A stretch of DNA of 64,000 nt, taken from positions 97,879 through 161,878 of the forward strand of contig JBBRNI010000002.1 of the NCBI GenBank assembly GCA_038230395.1. The letters run 5' to 3'. This document shows, one piece after another, positions 8,894-16,640 of this stretch. The notes below the pieces were generated by a model, which was not told where the DNA came from, did no database searches, and saw only the letters and a list, made by a program, of their open reading frames with translations. This DNA comes from JBDSWU01 sp038230395. GTDB lineage: Bacteria > Patescibacteriota > Saccharimonadia > Saccharimonadales > UBA4665. Made by a program: the position numbers and the translations under genes. Position 1 is the stretch's first letter. Each line of letters begins with the position of its first letter.

Positions 8894-9565
8894 ATGAAAA
8901 AGATTTACATCGCCTTAGTAGGACTTGTAGTCATTGCTGGAGGCGTAACGGCTTGGCAGCTAACAAGTAACAAAAAGACCAACACAGCTACGACCAAAAG
9001 CTCAAGCCAAACAAGTTCTATGTCTGCTATGCAGAAACAATACGAGGGCTATAGAGGCGCGACCTACGACAAGATGTTCTTAGCCGGTATGATAGCGCAC
9101 CATACTGGAGCCGTAGACATGGCTAACCTCGCTTTGGCAAACGCTAAGCACCAAGAAATTAAAGACCTAGCTAATGGTATTGTTGCCGCACAAACATCTG
9201 AAATTAGTAGCATGACAAGCTGGCAAACCCAATGGGGATACCCGGCAACCAGTGGTGCTAACATGCAAGACCATAGCGCCATGATGATGGAAGATGAAAT
9301 GGCTGGTATGACCAATGCGCTTAAGGGCAAAACTGGTGACGAATTTGATAAAGCTTTCTTAACGCAGATGACGGCACACCATCAAGAAGCAATCGATATG
9401 TCAAAGCCAGCAGCAGCTAACGCGTCGCACCAGGAAGTAAAAACCCTAGCGAGCAACATCATAACCGCTCAGACAGGTGAGATAAACAAGTTGAAAATGT
9501 GGCAAGCAGAATGGGGATACAGCCAAAGCAGCAACACGGACTCAATGTCCGGCATGGGAATGTAA
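8894..9565 (+). CDS. Secreted or membrane-anchored protein with two DUF305 domains
   Basis: The 223-aa protein has an N-terminal signal anchor (about 4-21), a Ser/Thr linker, and two copies of the DUF305 four-helix unit. Each copy carries the His pair motif (MIAHHTGAVDM at 66-76; MTAHHQEAIDM at 159-169) and ends in a WQ-WGY motif. A Met-rich linker (MQDHSAMMMEDEM) joins them and a Met-rich tail (SMSGMGM) closes the protein. DUF305 proteins are repeatedly found beside copper-tolerance genes and are thought to bind metal outside the membrane. The ribosome site TTAGGAG precedes the ATG. The next gene follows after a strong hairpin at 9582-9618. Confidence 0.9.
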   Translation: MKKIYIALVGLVVIAGGVTAWQLTSNKKTNTATTKSSSQTSSMSAMQKQYEGYRGATYDKMFLAGMIAHHTGAVDMANLALANAKHQEIKDLANGIVAAQTSEISSMTSWQTQWGYPATSGANMQDHSAMMMEDEMAGMTNALKGKTGDEFDKAFLTQMTAHHQEAIDMSKPAAANASHQEVKTLASNIITAQTGEINKLKMWQAEWGYSQSSNTDSMSGMGM

Positions 9566-9581
9566 AAATATTCGGACAGTA

Positions 9582-9618
9582 CCTAAGCAAGGTGATTTTA
9601 CGCACCACCTTGCTTAGG
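9582..9618 (+). other. Intercistronic 13-bp hairpin
   Basis: Perfect arms CCTAAGCAAGGTG and CACCTTGCTTAGG enclose an 11-nt loop. No T-run follows, so this is more likely an mRNA stabiliser or partial attenuator between the DUF305 gene and the SHOCT gene than a full terminator. Confidence 0.65.
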
Positions 9619-9663
9619 GCAACAGGTATATACTGCTGACAGTAACCTAGAGGAGATAACAAT

Positions 9664-9900
9664 ATGATGTATGACCGATATGATCACGGCAGTGGCGACG
9701 GGTTTGCTTGGGTATTTATGCTACTTATGATGGCTCTGGTATTTTTGGGCGTCGTATTGGCAGTTCATTACCTGCACCGCTCGACCCGCAACCCCAACAA
9801 CGAAGATACCGCACTGGAAATCCTAAAGAATCGATACGCAAAAGGTGAGATCGAGAAGAAAGAATTTGATGAAAAACGTAAAGACCTTAAAGGCTTATAG
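9664..9900 (+). CDS. Small membrane protein with C-terminal SHOCT domain
   Basis: The 78-aa protein has one membrane segment (about 17-38) followed by a SHOCT domain (about 48-75: ALEILKNRYAKGEI and EFDEKRKDL). SHOCT is a short oligomerisation helix pair often fused to a membrane anchor, and DUF305-SHOCT-permease sets recur in metal-tolerance loci. A good ribosome site (AGAGGAG) precedes the ATG. Its stop is 3 nt before the permease start, so translation is probably coupled. Confidence 0.88.
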   Translation: MMYDRYDHGSGDGFAWVFMLLMMALVFLGVVLAVHYLHRSTRNPNNEDTALEILKNRYAKGEIEKKEFDEKRKDLKGL

Positions 9901-9903
9901 GTC

Positions 9904-11070
9904 ATGATACTCGGTGCTTTATGGCACGCACTTTCGATTGCCTTTGCAATGGGCTGGGAAGTGTTGTGGGCTCTAATTCTCGGCTTTCTGCTTTCTGGAG
10001 CTATACAAGCAGTTGTATCTAAGAAGCAGATGATCAAGCTGTTGCCCGATGATAGCCCAAAGTCGTTAGCAGTCGCGACTGGGCTAGGCGCAGCATCTTC
10101 ATCATGTTCGTATGCAGCTGTTGCGCTTGCTCGTTCTATTTTTACCAAAGGGGCAAACTTCACTTCAGCGATCGCCTTTGAAATTGCTTCAACAAATCTA
10201 GTAATTGAACTCGGCATAATCATGGCACTGTTGCTTGGTTGGCAGTTTACCCTTGCTGAATTTGTGGGTGGTCCGATCATGATTATCGTATTCGCTATCT
10301 TAGCTAGAATGTTCATTAGCCCTATGCTCGTAAAAGAGGCGCGTAAAACTGCAGAAAGAGGAGCACAGGGCAAGATGGAAGCCCATGCCCAAATGGATAT
10401 GTCAGTATTGGGTAAAGGGTCACTATTCAGCAGATTAAAATCTTCTAAGGGCAAAACCGCCACATCGCATTACTACGTTATGGATTGGCAAGCGGTCTAT
10501 AAAGATATTTTAATTGGGCTACTAATTGCCGGTGCGGCGGCTGCTTGGATTCCGGAGTCTTTCTGGAAAGTACTTTTCTTAACAGATCATCCTCTACTAG
10601 CGGCACTGTGGGGACCAATCATCGGACCAGTGGTAGCAATCTTAAGCTTTGTCTGCTCTATTGGTAACGTACCATTAGCGGCAGTGCTGTGGAACGGCGG
10701 TATCAGTTTTGGTGGCGTAATTAGTTTTATATTTGCCGACCTTATCATATTGCCCATCATCAATATTTACCGTAAATATTACGGATGGCGTATGACAGTC
10801 AGATTAACTACTCTTCTATACTTAGCAATGGTGGTAGCTGGGTACGCTATTGAGGGCATATTCCAATTACTACAGTTGATTCCGGATGAGCGAAATGCCA
10901 AGGTGCTAGAAGCTTCCGTGACATGGAATTACACTACTGTATTAAACATTGTATTTTTGTTAATTACCGCCCTGCTACTTAATCGCTTCTTCAGGACAGG
11001 TGGCAAAGAAATGTTAAAAATGATGAGTATGCCTGCCGATTCTCACAACGTAGAACATCACGGGCACTAA
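9904..11070 (+). CDS. ArsP/DUF318-type permease
   Basis: This 388-aa polytopic protein has about eight to nine membrane segments in two halves separated by a cytoplasmic loop (about 135-195). The segment with GLGAASSSCSYAAVALAR, and the corresponding second-half motif VCSIGNVPLAAVLW, are typical of the YraQ/ArsP (DUF318) permease family. The conserved Cys in each half (SSC and VC) belongs to the family's putative metal or metalloid path. It ends the operon begun at 8472. Its stop abuts the convergent gene's stop at 11071 with no intergenic base, leaving no room for a terminator. Metal export is inferred from family and operon. Confidence 0.88.
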   Translation: MILGALWHALSIAFAMGWEVLWALILGFLLSGAIQAVVSKKQMIKLLPDDSPKSLAVATGLGAASSSCSYAAVALARSIFTKGANFTSAIAFEIASTNLVIELGIIMALLLGWQFTLAEFVGGPIMIIVFAILARMFISPMLVKEARKTAERGAQGKMEAHAQMDMSVLGKGSLFSRLKSSKGKTATSHYYVMDWQAVYKDILIGLLIAGAAAAWIPESFWKVLFLTDHPLLAALWGPIIGPVVAILSFVCSIGNVPLAAVLWNGGISFGGVISFIFADLIILPIINIYRKYYGWRMTVRLTTLLYLAMVVAGYAIEGIFQLLQLIPDERNAKVLEASVTWNYTTVLNIVFLLITALLLNRFFRTGGKEMLKMMSMPADSHNVEHHGH

Positions 11071-11766
11071 TTACGAAACGTAAGCTTGATTGAGACTAAC
11101 GGTTGCGTTGCTAACAATCAGAAAATCCTTGATTGCTGTTTTTGCGGCAATGTCCTTACGTAAATCGTTCGCCGCTTTTTCGATTGCTTTGTCCTTTAAT
11201 TCTTCTGGCTCGTAACCAAAGTGAGTATGGAAGAAATCCGCAATGTCACTATTCGCCCAATGCTTATGTGTGTCTGAGAAGAGTGTGCTCAAAAGTCTAT
11301 GTCGTAGCGTTGTTTGGCCACAAGATAATACTTCGATACGATTTGAAAACAAAACACACTGACCAGTATCGTAGTCAAAGATAAGCTTATATTGAAGTCC
11401 GTACCGAACCTCAAGCTTGCTAATCACGCCTTGCAGGGCTTGTAGCTCACGCTCCAGACGGTTTACCTCAGTATCAGACCAGTCGGCCAAATCGATACTT
11501 TTGAAGTCATATATCGCCTCAACTGCGTCGTGGGAGTAAAGTCGATTGAACACGTCCAGCACATCTTCACTAAACACATACCTAAACGCAGCAGCACTCT
11601 TTTGCCAGAGCAATTCTTTTTCATTTTCCTTGGCAATACGCCTATCGCGCACCATGAGCTTGTTTTCTTCTAACCAGCTAATTGCGGCATTGCGCTGATA
11701 TACAAGCTCTCTATAGATTTCGGTGTACGTCGTTAGGTCTAAATATCTGTTATCACGTTCCTGCAT
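11071..11766 (-). CDS. Orphan protein with C-terminal winged-helix-like region
   Basis: I do not recognise this 231-aa protein. It is mostly helical and charged, with a coiled-coil-prone middle (about 85-125). A C-terminal part (about 148-215: TTLRHRLLSTLFSD...NSDIADFFHTHFG) could be a winged-helix DNA-binding domain like those at the C-termini of response regulators. It may regulate the convergent metal operon or the element. A TAAACT box followed by TAGGGC lies directly before the ATG, suggesting a leaderless transcript. Confidence 0.7.
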   Translation of the reverse strand: MQERDNRYLDLTTYTEIYRELVYQRNAAISWLEENKLMVRDRRIAKENEKELLWQKSAAAFRYVFSEDVLDVFNRLYSHDAVEAIYDFKSIDLADWSDTEVNRLERELQALQGVISKLEVRYGLQYKLIFDYDTGQCVLFSNRIEVLSCGQTTLRHRLLSTLFSDTHKHWANSDIADFFHTHFGYEPEELKDKAIEKAANDLRKDIAAKTAIKDFLIVSNATVSLNQAYVS

Positions 11767-12064
11767 GCCCTAAGTTTACCAGCGATACACAAAATATTTT
11801 TTGTGCGGCAACCGAGACAGAGATATAGAAAAGTAAAAGAGAAGGTGGGGGTCAATAAATACACCGGCTATTCGCGCGGGGCAAGTCGCACAGGTTCGTG
11901 TACGACATGCACTAGCTACTAATAGTCATCGCACATTATTCGACAATGTACGACGCCTACCCCCCTGCTATATACAGGGGGGATTGAGCACTTAGGTACA
12001 GAGACAGAGCAAGTGTTATAGACTTTTACCCCTGTTAGCTGTTAAAAGCTATAATTAGATGTAT
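11767..12064. other. Intergenic stretch with GC hairpin and short direct repeat
   Basis: About 300 nt without a convincing gene. It holds a strong GC hairpin at 11960-11982 (CCCCCCTG/CAGGGGGG with a 7-nt loop, no T-run) and the heptamer GTACGAC twice, at about 11901 and 11948. The right part carries the TATAAT box 4 nt before 12059. It could contain an element boundary or control site, but I cannot show either. Confidence 0.4.
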
Positions 12065-12979
12065 ATGAATAGCAAAGCTCACCGACATCATTATGTGCCG
12101 CAGGCTTATATGCGATTGTTTACTGGTAAGGATGGAAAACTTTACACTTTGAATAAGGAATTCGGAACAGTTCGAGAGACTTCAAGCAAGGGAGTGGCGT
12201 ACAGTCGTGATTTCTATATTGTAGATACGATAGATGAAAAAGACAGTTCGGAAGTGGAGGAAGCATTTGCGCAGGTAGAAAGTCGGTGTATTCCAATCAT
12301 TAAGCAGATTGTAGAGCGTAAAAGTATCTTCACTAATGCCGACTACGCCGACCTTGCTATATACATCGCCCTCCAATATGGAAGAACACCTACCGCGCGG
12401 GCAAAAATGGATGAGGCCAGTAGAATAATGGTGACTGCCGAGCTCAAAAATAAATTAAAACAAATATCGACTGACCCGAAAGAGTATGCAGAGCTGGTAC
12501 ATGATTTCGGCAAAGAACATCCTGATATCGTTTTGCCGCCCATAGAAAAGTTTGACAAGATGTCGAAAGCGGACATTGTTTTAGAAGATTTTGCTTGGGA
12601 CAATGGCAGCTTTGTACAGTCTGTTTTTAGAATGGCTAATGAGATTGCAGCAGGACTACTACGTAGTCGTTGGTTCGTGTTAGAAGCACCTAGAGATTCG
12701 CAGTTTATAACAACTGATAATCCAGTGACTATGCGCATGACTAGACCATTACAGCCCTTTGAATTTCCAGCGATACTACTTTCGGGTACTGAAAAATACC
12801 TACCCTTAAGCAGTAAATTCTGTCTTGCGGTTGCCGACGGCAGATGGGGCGGAATAACCCCCACAAAAGTCACCAAGAACAATGTTCGTGCAATCAACCG
12901 TCTCAGCTACCTACAAGCAGGTAAATACGTGATTGCAGGAAATAAAGCGCTACTCCAGAGCATTTCTTCCCTACACTAG
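12065..12979 (+). CDS. DUF4238 family protein
   Basis: The 304-aa protein opens with HRHHYVPQAYMRLF, the hallmark start of DUF4238 proteins, whose function is not established. Further on, SRWFVLEAPRDSQFITTDNPV and a closing NNVRAINR region also fit the family, which carries scattered conserved His, Asp and Asn residues. An in-frame ATG two codons upstream (12059) is possible; the second was chosen because a TATAAT box at about 12050-12055 puts the transcription start close to it. It lies among other orphan genes of the putative integrated element, a setting where DUF4238 genes are common. Confidence 0.8.
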   Translation: MNSKAHRHHYVPQAYMRLFTGKDGKLYTLNKEFGTVRETSSKGVAYSRDFYIVDTIDEKDSSEVEEAFAQVESRCIPIIKQIVERKSIFTNADYADLAIYIALQYGRTPTARAKMDEASRIMVTAELKNKLKQISTDPKEYAELVHDFGKEHPDIVLPPIEKFDKMSKADIVLEDFAWDNGSFVQSVFRMANEIAAGLLRSRWFVLEAPRDSQFITTDNPVTMRMTRPLQPFEFPAILLSGTEKYLPLSSKFCLAVADGRWGGITPTKVTKNNVRAINRLSYLQAGKYVIAGNKALLQSISSLH

Positions 12980-13002
12980 AGAGGTTTCTGTTATATTGAT
13001 AC

Positions 13003-13107
13003 TTGTCTAGATCAGCACAGCTTGTAGAAGCCAATTTTTTGATTGGTTGTACCCAAAAAGGGCAACCTCTCGAAAGCGCAGGGTACAACCTGTGTTGGTC
13101 TAGACAA
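13003..13107 (+). ncRNA. Structured leader RNA (riboswitch- or attenuator-like)
   Basis: The region folds into a closed three-way shape. An 18-bp outer stem (13003-13020 with 13090-13107, including G-U pairs) encloses a small hairpin (CCAAT/ATTGG, 13031-13046) and a perfect 9-bp stem GTTGTACCC/GGGTACAAC (13046-13054 with 13081-13089). The apical part contains GGGCAACC and a CGAAAG, loosely recalling the c-di-GMP-I class, but the required receptor helices are not evident. The 3' strand of the outer stem shares GACAA (13103-13107) with the terminator that follows, so the two structures exclude each other. A TATATT box lies just upstream. The downstream gene is a small membrane protein. Confidence 0.6.
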
Positions 13108-13129
13108 TCTAGAGGGGTTGTCCTTTTTT
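13103..13129 (+). terminator. Intrinsic terminator overlapping the leader RNA
   Basis: GACAATC pairs with GGTTGTC around a 6-nt loop and is followed by CTTTTTT. Its 5' arm is the same GACAA used in the outer stem of the upstream RNA, giving a terminator/antiterminator switch architecture. Confidence 0.65.
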
Positions 13130-13171
13130 ATGTCTAGGCTTCCCCATTAATAAATTAATGGAGGAACAGTC

Positions 13172-13603
13172 ATGGCGGACGATAATACCCCTGCCCCTAA
13201 GCCAAAAGTTAATAACGTAAAAATATATGCCTCAGCGCTCGGTATTCTACTGCTCGTTAATCTTGGCGTTGAGACTGGAATAACTTATCTAGAGAACGCC
13301 ATGCACCAATGGTTATACCCCATCTTTCCCTTTACCCGCCTTGGGCTTTTAATTATTACGATCCTTGCTGCCAACTATTACATTCGCCGTCGTGCAGGCA
13401 AACCTAAGCACAAATTGTGGTGGCGCATTGTTAAGCCCATACTCTTAGTCTTAGTTGCTTACGGTTTAACAATGGGGGCTTGGCTTAGCGTATCAAATGC
13501 CGACGCAGACCGCGCAGCAGCTAAGTTAGAGAACACTCGACGGTCGTTGCCCGCTCTGCCAGAGCCAACGGTACTTACTACGCCAAGTGGAAGTACTGAA
13601 TGA
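13172..13603 (+). CDS. Small membrane protein controlled by a structured leader
   Basis: The 143-aa protein has a short Pro/Lys-rich cytoplasmic start, then three membrane segments (about 18-38, 50-68 and 86-105), with basic residues between the second and third (YIRRRAGKPKHK). A Ser/Pro/Thr-rich tail follows. I recognise no family. The ribosome site GGAGGA precedes the ATG and overlaps the right arm of a perfect palindrome CCATTAAT..ATTAATGG (13143-13160), which could mask it. With the upstream switch-like RNA, this gene appears controlled at the RNA level. Confidence 0.75.
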   Translation: MADDNTPAPKPKVNNVKIYASALGILLLVNLGVETGITYLENAMHQWLYPIFPFTRLGLLIITILAANYYIRRRAGKPKHKLWWRIVKPILLVLVAYGLTMGAWLSVSNADADRAAAKLENTRRSLPALPEPTVLTTPSGSTE

Positions 13604-13665
13604 AGCTAACAGACGAAAAAATGCAGGCACTGGTGGGATACTTTAAGGCTATCCATCGAGATTAA
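13600..13665 (+). CDS. Possible 21-aa ORF translationally coupled to the previous gene
   Basis: The ATG at 13600 overlaps the TGA of the preceding gene (ATGA). The peptide is MKLTDEKMQALVGYFKAIHRD, one short amphipathic helix. The overlap geometry favours translation by re-initiation, but nothing else supports it. Confidence 0.3.
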   Translation: MKLTDEKMQALVGYFKAIHRD

Positions 13666-13678
13666 TAAGAATTGTAAA

Positions 13679-14695
13679 TCATAATTTAGCTTCAGACTCA
13701 TCTTCAAACAAATCTAGATATTCGTAAATATATTTGTAGGGCTTAAGCTTGTCATCTTTATCTCGATAATGCATCTTGCCACCTTGTTCTATGACACCGC
13801 CCTTAACAAGTTTCCCGTCCTCCGTTTTGCGAACATACTCGCCGGTAGCGAATCCACACATCTGCTCAGTAACATATATTGGTAAAATCTCTCCTCCTAC
13901 ACTCGGCCAGCTCTTTTCTCGAAGCATACGATGAACATAGGTGTTAATAAGACCGTAGTCAGTATAAAGCTCGCTTTCCCAGTCATCGGATTTGTTTCGA
14001 TACTCTAGATTCCCTACTAATAAAGATGGTAGCTTGGCTCGCTCAACCTCATAGTTTGGATTAAAAGCGATTCCGTCTAAGCATTCCGCATATTCGAATT
14101 TTATTTGGGGTCTATTATTTTCTTCATCGTAGCCAACCGTCACAGCGATTACGACAGGTCGAGGTAGATCAACGTCAAAGTATGCATTAGCACCAACAGG
14201 TTCGCCGTTTTCTGTCGCAGCTTGCAACATAGGCATAAACGCATTCATTACAGTCATATCAACGGTTTGGTCAACCATTACCCCCTCTCCAGCAGCTTGC
14301 ACTGGCGAACCCATCGCCTCACCTAAGTGCATGGCTTCGATTCTCAGTTTTTTTGTTGGGTCAAAGCCAGCAAATATAAAACATGCAGATCTATCTAGAG
14401 CCGGGTATGCCTCAAAGTAATCCAAGGCATAAGCGTAAAGATAATCTTTCAGATAGTTTTCAAATTGCCCGAAATGCCACTCCCAGCCTTTTTTGTTAAT
14501 CCTTACATCTGGAATAATCTTACGCAGCATCCATGATGCAAGATGTGCATTGCCGGCGACTACAGTAGCAAGTCGAGGATTTATATCAACCCACTTGGCA
14601 AAATCGTCTTCTGTAGAGCCGTCTGCGGCCGTAACTCTAGTATCGGAAACTAGATAAATTCTACGAGGTAAAGCAATTCCAAAAATAAGAGACAT
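13679..14695 (-). CDS. Ntn-hydrolase/proteasome-beta-like orphan protein
   Basis: The 338-aa protein begins MSLIFGIALPRRIYLVSDTRVT. The pattern of a short N-terminal strand, a basic turn and SDTRVT resembles the first strands of proteasome beta/HslV-type Ntn hydrolases (TTIVAV..DGVVLASDTRAT in the family), with Ser2 as a possible N-terminal nucleophile after Met removal. A further strand VATVVAGNAHLASWML also fits. The remainder is longer than in HslV and I cannot assign it. A TATACT box 6 nt before the ATG suggests a leaderless mRNA. It is divergent from the membrane-protein gene at 14733 across 37 nt, so the two share a control region. The fold call is tentative. Confidence 0.55.
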   Translation of the reverse strand: MSLIFGIALPRRIYLVSDTRVTAADGSTEDDFAKWVDINPRLATVVAGNAHLASWMLRKIIPDVRINKKGWEWHFGQFENYLKDYLYAYALDYFEAYPALDRSACFIFAGFDPTKKLRIEAMHLGEAMGSPVQAAGEGVMVDQTVDMTVMNAFMPMLQAATENGEPVGANAYFDVDLPRPVVIAVTVGYDEENNRPQIKFEYAECLDGIAFNPNYEVERAKLPSLLVGNLEYRNKSDDWESELYTDYGLINTYVHRMLREKSWPSVGGEILPIYVTEQMCGFATGEYVRKTEDGKLVKGGVIEQGGKMHYRDKDDKLKPYKYIYEYLDLFEDESEAKL

Positions 14696-14732
14696 ACCCT
14701 AAGTATATATTCAAAACTGTTAGTATATTGAT

Positions 14733-15191
14733 ATGACCGACAGCGACTTTGAAAATCACAAGATCTTATTAGATGACGCACGTAACGCTTATTACACACG
14801 GCTGGGCGACTTTAATAATCTTATGGCTAAAAGCGGTGTAATCGTAGCAGCTATAGGTGCATTTATTGCTCTATCCCTAGATTGGTTTAAAGATTTGTCG
14901 CATTTGGGAGTAGTTAAAGTAGCAGTAGGAATACTTCTTACGGCCGCGATTTATCTTGCTTTTCGTGCGATGTTTGTAAAAGAGATGTACTTATTTAGTA
15001 TTAAAACGGCACGAGAAAACTTGAAAAATAATCCCACTATGCAAACAAGTTTCTGGGTAAATGCACTGCTTGAAGAGTATCAACGACTCTTCAAAGAAGC
15101 TAATTATGCATACGAAAACTGCAGCAGCAAACTAATGCAATCCACAATACTATTTGTAGCTAGTTTAATAATCGTTTTAATTGTAAGGTGA
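14733..15191 (+). CDS. Three-TM membrane protein, divergent partner of the Ntn-like gene
   Basis: The 152-aa protein has a soluble helical start (1-30), membrane segments at about 32-50 and 60-80, a charged helical region (85-130) and a C-terminal membrane segment (about 133-150). The layout recalls two-TM SLATT-type effector proteins of prokaryotic conflict systems, but with an extra C-terminal helix, and I cannot confirm the family. A TAGTAT box lies 6 nt before the ATG. Its head-to-head pairing with an unusual hydrolase-like gene is suggestive of a two-gene module. Confidence 0.65.
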   Translation: MTDSDFENHKILLDDARNAYYTRLGDFNNLMAKSGVIVAAIGAFIALSLDWFKDLSHLGVVKVAVGILLTAAIYLAFRAMFVKEMYLFSIKTARENLKNNPTMQTSFWVNALLEEYQRLFKEANYAYENCSSKLMQSTILFVASLIIVLIVR

Positions 15192-15203
15192 TAAACTTAA
15201 GCT

Positions 15204-15329
15204 ATGGCACAAGGTAAACAACCACCAAAATCACAAGCACCGACACCCAAGCTTAAGCCGATGGCTGAGGTACACCAGATGTCTCTGCAACCACCTAAAA
15301 GACCTCAACCCCCAAAAACTTCTAAATAG
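15204..15329 (+). CDS. 41-aa Pro/Gln/Lys-rich ORF
   Basis: The frame ATG 15204 to stop 15327-15329 encodes a 41-residue peptide rich in Pro, Lys and Gln (starts MAQGKQPPKSQ, ends PPKTSK). It follows the membrane-protein gene by 12 nt on the same strand. Low-complexity composition makes function unreadable. It may be a real small basic protein or a chance frame. Confidence 0.35.
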   Translation: MAQGKQPPKSQAPTPKLKPMAEVHQMSLQPPKRPQPPKTSK

Positions 15330-15538
15330 AGGTTCAATTACGCCCGCTTAAGTTAGCCCCCGATAATGCTTATCGTACATAGTGACGATTTGAGACATGC
15401 TAATCAGTTCGGTCTTTATAATGTTCCAAGTAGACCTATCGATGGCTACCAAATATGCCTTTAAAGAACATACATCTTGGTTCCTACTAGTGGGTTCGAA
15501 CTTTATTCACGATACCGTTGATTCAGAGTTATCAAACA
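15330..15538. other. Intergenic stretch, no gene seen
   Basis: No convincing ORF or RNA. It contains an isolated GTGGGTTCGAAC (about 15488-15499) resembling a tRNA T-loop, but neither flanking arm pairs. Confidence 0.4.
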
Positions 15539-15567
15539 AATAGAGACGGATTAATTCCGTCTCTATT
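15539..15567 (-). terminator. Terminator hairpin after the repeat surface protein
   Basis: Perfect 11-bp arms AATAGAGACGG and CCGTCTCTATT enclose a 7-nt loop. On the minus strand the hairpin is followed by TGTTTG, weakly T-rich. It sits 43 nt past the stop of the gene at 15610. Confidence 0.7.
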
Positions 15568-15609
15568 CATGCTTGCCTATATCTGACGAAAGCTAATCGT
15601 TGGTACGAA

Positions 15610-16467
15610 TTAGTTCTGGACTGATACGGTAGCTGAGCTAGTTGAGCCGTTGCTGGCTGAACCAGTACTTGCACCGCCACCAAATGTGTTGCCACTGCTG
15701 CTAGCGTTGCCGCTCTGAGCATTCTGGTTGTTGGTGTTGCTGACACTGACGTTATTGTTATTGGTCGTTGTGTAGCTGCTGTTGTAGGACGAGCTGACTT
15801 GGTTGTTTGAACCAGGGCCAGTGTTATTTATAGAACCACCATTACCCATCATCGAACCGCTGCCAGACATCATGCCTGAACCGCTACTTGTAACCTGTAC
15901 ATTTGTGTTACCACTAGTTTGGTTACTTGCATCGCCAGTATTGGCGCTGCCACCATTAGTGTTACCGTCGCTGCTAGCGCTGCCACTGCTGGCTGACTGC
16001 GAGGTGCTGTTACTCAGGTTGATTGAGTTGTTGTTACTAGCACGGTATGTGCTGCTGTAGTTATTGCTGATAGTGTTGGTTGAGTTAGGACCAGTCGTAT
16101 TTATACTACCGGATCCTGCACCGCCACCAAAACCACCGGTTGAGCTGAAGCCCGAACCATTTGAAACGTGGAAGCTGCTGCTGCTATCATTGGCGTTACT
16201 GGCATTCCCGGTACTGGCACTACCGCCAAAGGTGTTGCCAGAACTAGTGGCTGAACCAGTTGATGCTCCCTGGGAGTTTCTGTGGTTGGCTGACAGATTG
16301 TTGCCGTTAGACGTACTCGTAGTCTGACTGTAGCTACTAGAGACATTGTTGTATGAACCAGGACCAGTGGTGCTGATAGTTGCTGCTGAGGCTAGACCGC
16401 TAATACCGATACAACCTGCAGTAAAAGCTGATGCACTCATGACGCTAAAACGTGTTAATTTATTCAT
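15610..16467 (-). CDS. Secreted three-repeat Asn/Ser/Gly-rich surface protein
   Basis: The 285-aa protein has a signal peptide (about 1-28) followed by three tandem units of roughly 80-90 residues. Each opens with a TGPGS/TGPNS motif and contains SSYSS-, NNNN- and SGNTFGG/STGNAS-type runs. The regular Asn/Ser/Thr/Gly spacing suggests a beta-helical fibre or curli-like surface coat; this is inference. The start at 16467 was chosen because GGAGG lies 8 nt upstream; an alternative ATG two codons earlier is too close to it. Two AGTTAA-type dyads (16567-16631) lie in its upstream region. It is most likely exported and exposed on this episymbiont-type cell. Confidence 0.82.
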   Translation of the reverse strand: MNKLTRFSVMSASAFTAGCIGISGLASAATISTTGPGSYNNVSSSYSQTTSTSNGNNLSANHRNSQGASTGSATSSGNTFGGSASTGNASNANDSSSSFHVSNGSGFSSTGGFGGGAGSGSINTTGPNSTNTISNNYSSTYRASNNNSINLSNSTSQSASSGSASSDGNTNGGSANTGDASNQTSGNTNVQVTSSGSGMMSGSGSMMGNGGSINNTGPGSNNQVSSSYNSSYTTTNNNNVSVSNTNNQNAQSGNASSSGNTFGGGASTGSASNGSTSSATVSVQN

Positions 16468-16566
16468 AAACATATCCTCCAAATTGCTAGTGAGATACAA
16501 TTGATTACTTAAGTATCTTAATTGATACTTGATTTCAACACTCTACTGCTTATAAACAGCGCTGAC

Positions 16567-16631
16567 AGTTAATTATTTAACTCACTAATCTTTCGTCGTA
16601 CTTTTCCACCATTAGTTAATCTAATTAACTA
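16567..16631. promoter_or_regulatory. Pair of AGTTAA inverted repeats (putative operator)
   Basis: Two dyads: AGTTAA/TTAACT with 4-nt spacing (16567-16582) and TAGTTAAT/ATTAACTA with 3-nt spacing (16613-16631). A related palindrome AACTATATATAGTT lies beside the MarR gene at 25732-25745. They sit between the redox operon and the surface-protein gene, which reads away from them. Confidence 0.5.
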
Positions 16632-16640
16632 GTCTACAAG

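Noticed and set aside
13046..13089. c-di-GMP-I riboswitch
   Set aside because: Only two short stretches match; the two-helix receptor arrangement is not evident, so it is reported only as an unclassified leader RNA.
15481..15510. T-loop-like GGTTCGAAC as the displaced tRNA-Met end (attR)
   Set aside because: Flanks do not match the tRNA-Met 3' half and the arm does not pair.
6606..15600. Complete prophage
   Set aside because: No capsid, terminase, portal or tail gene is seen; only a recombinase plus cargo.
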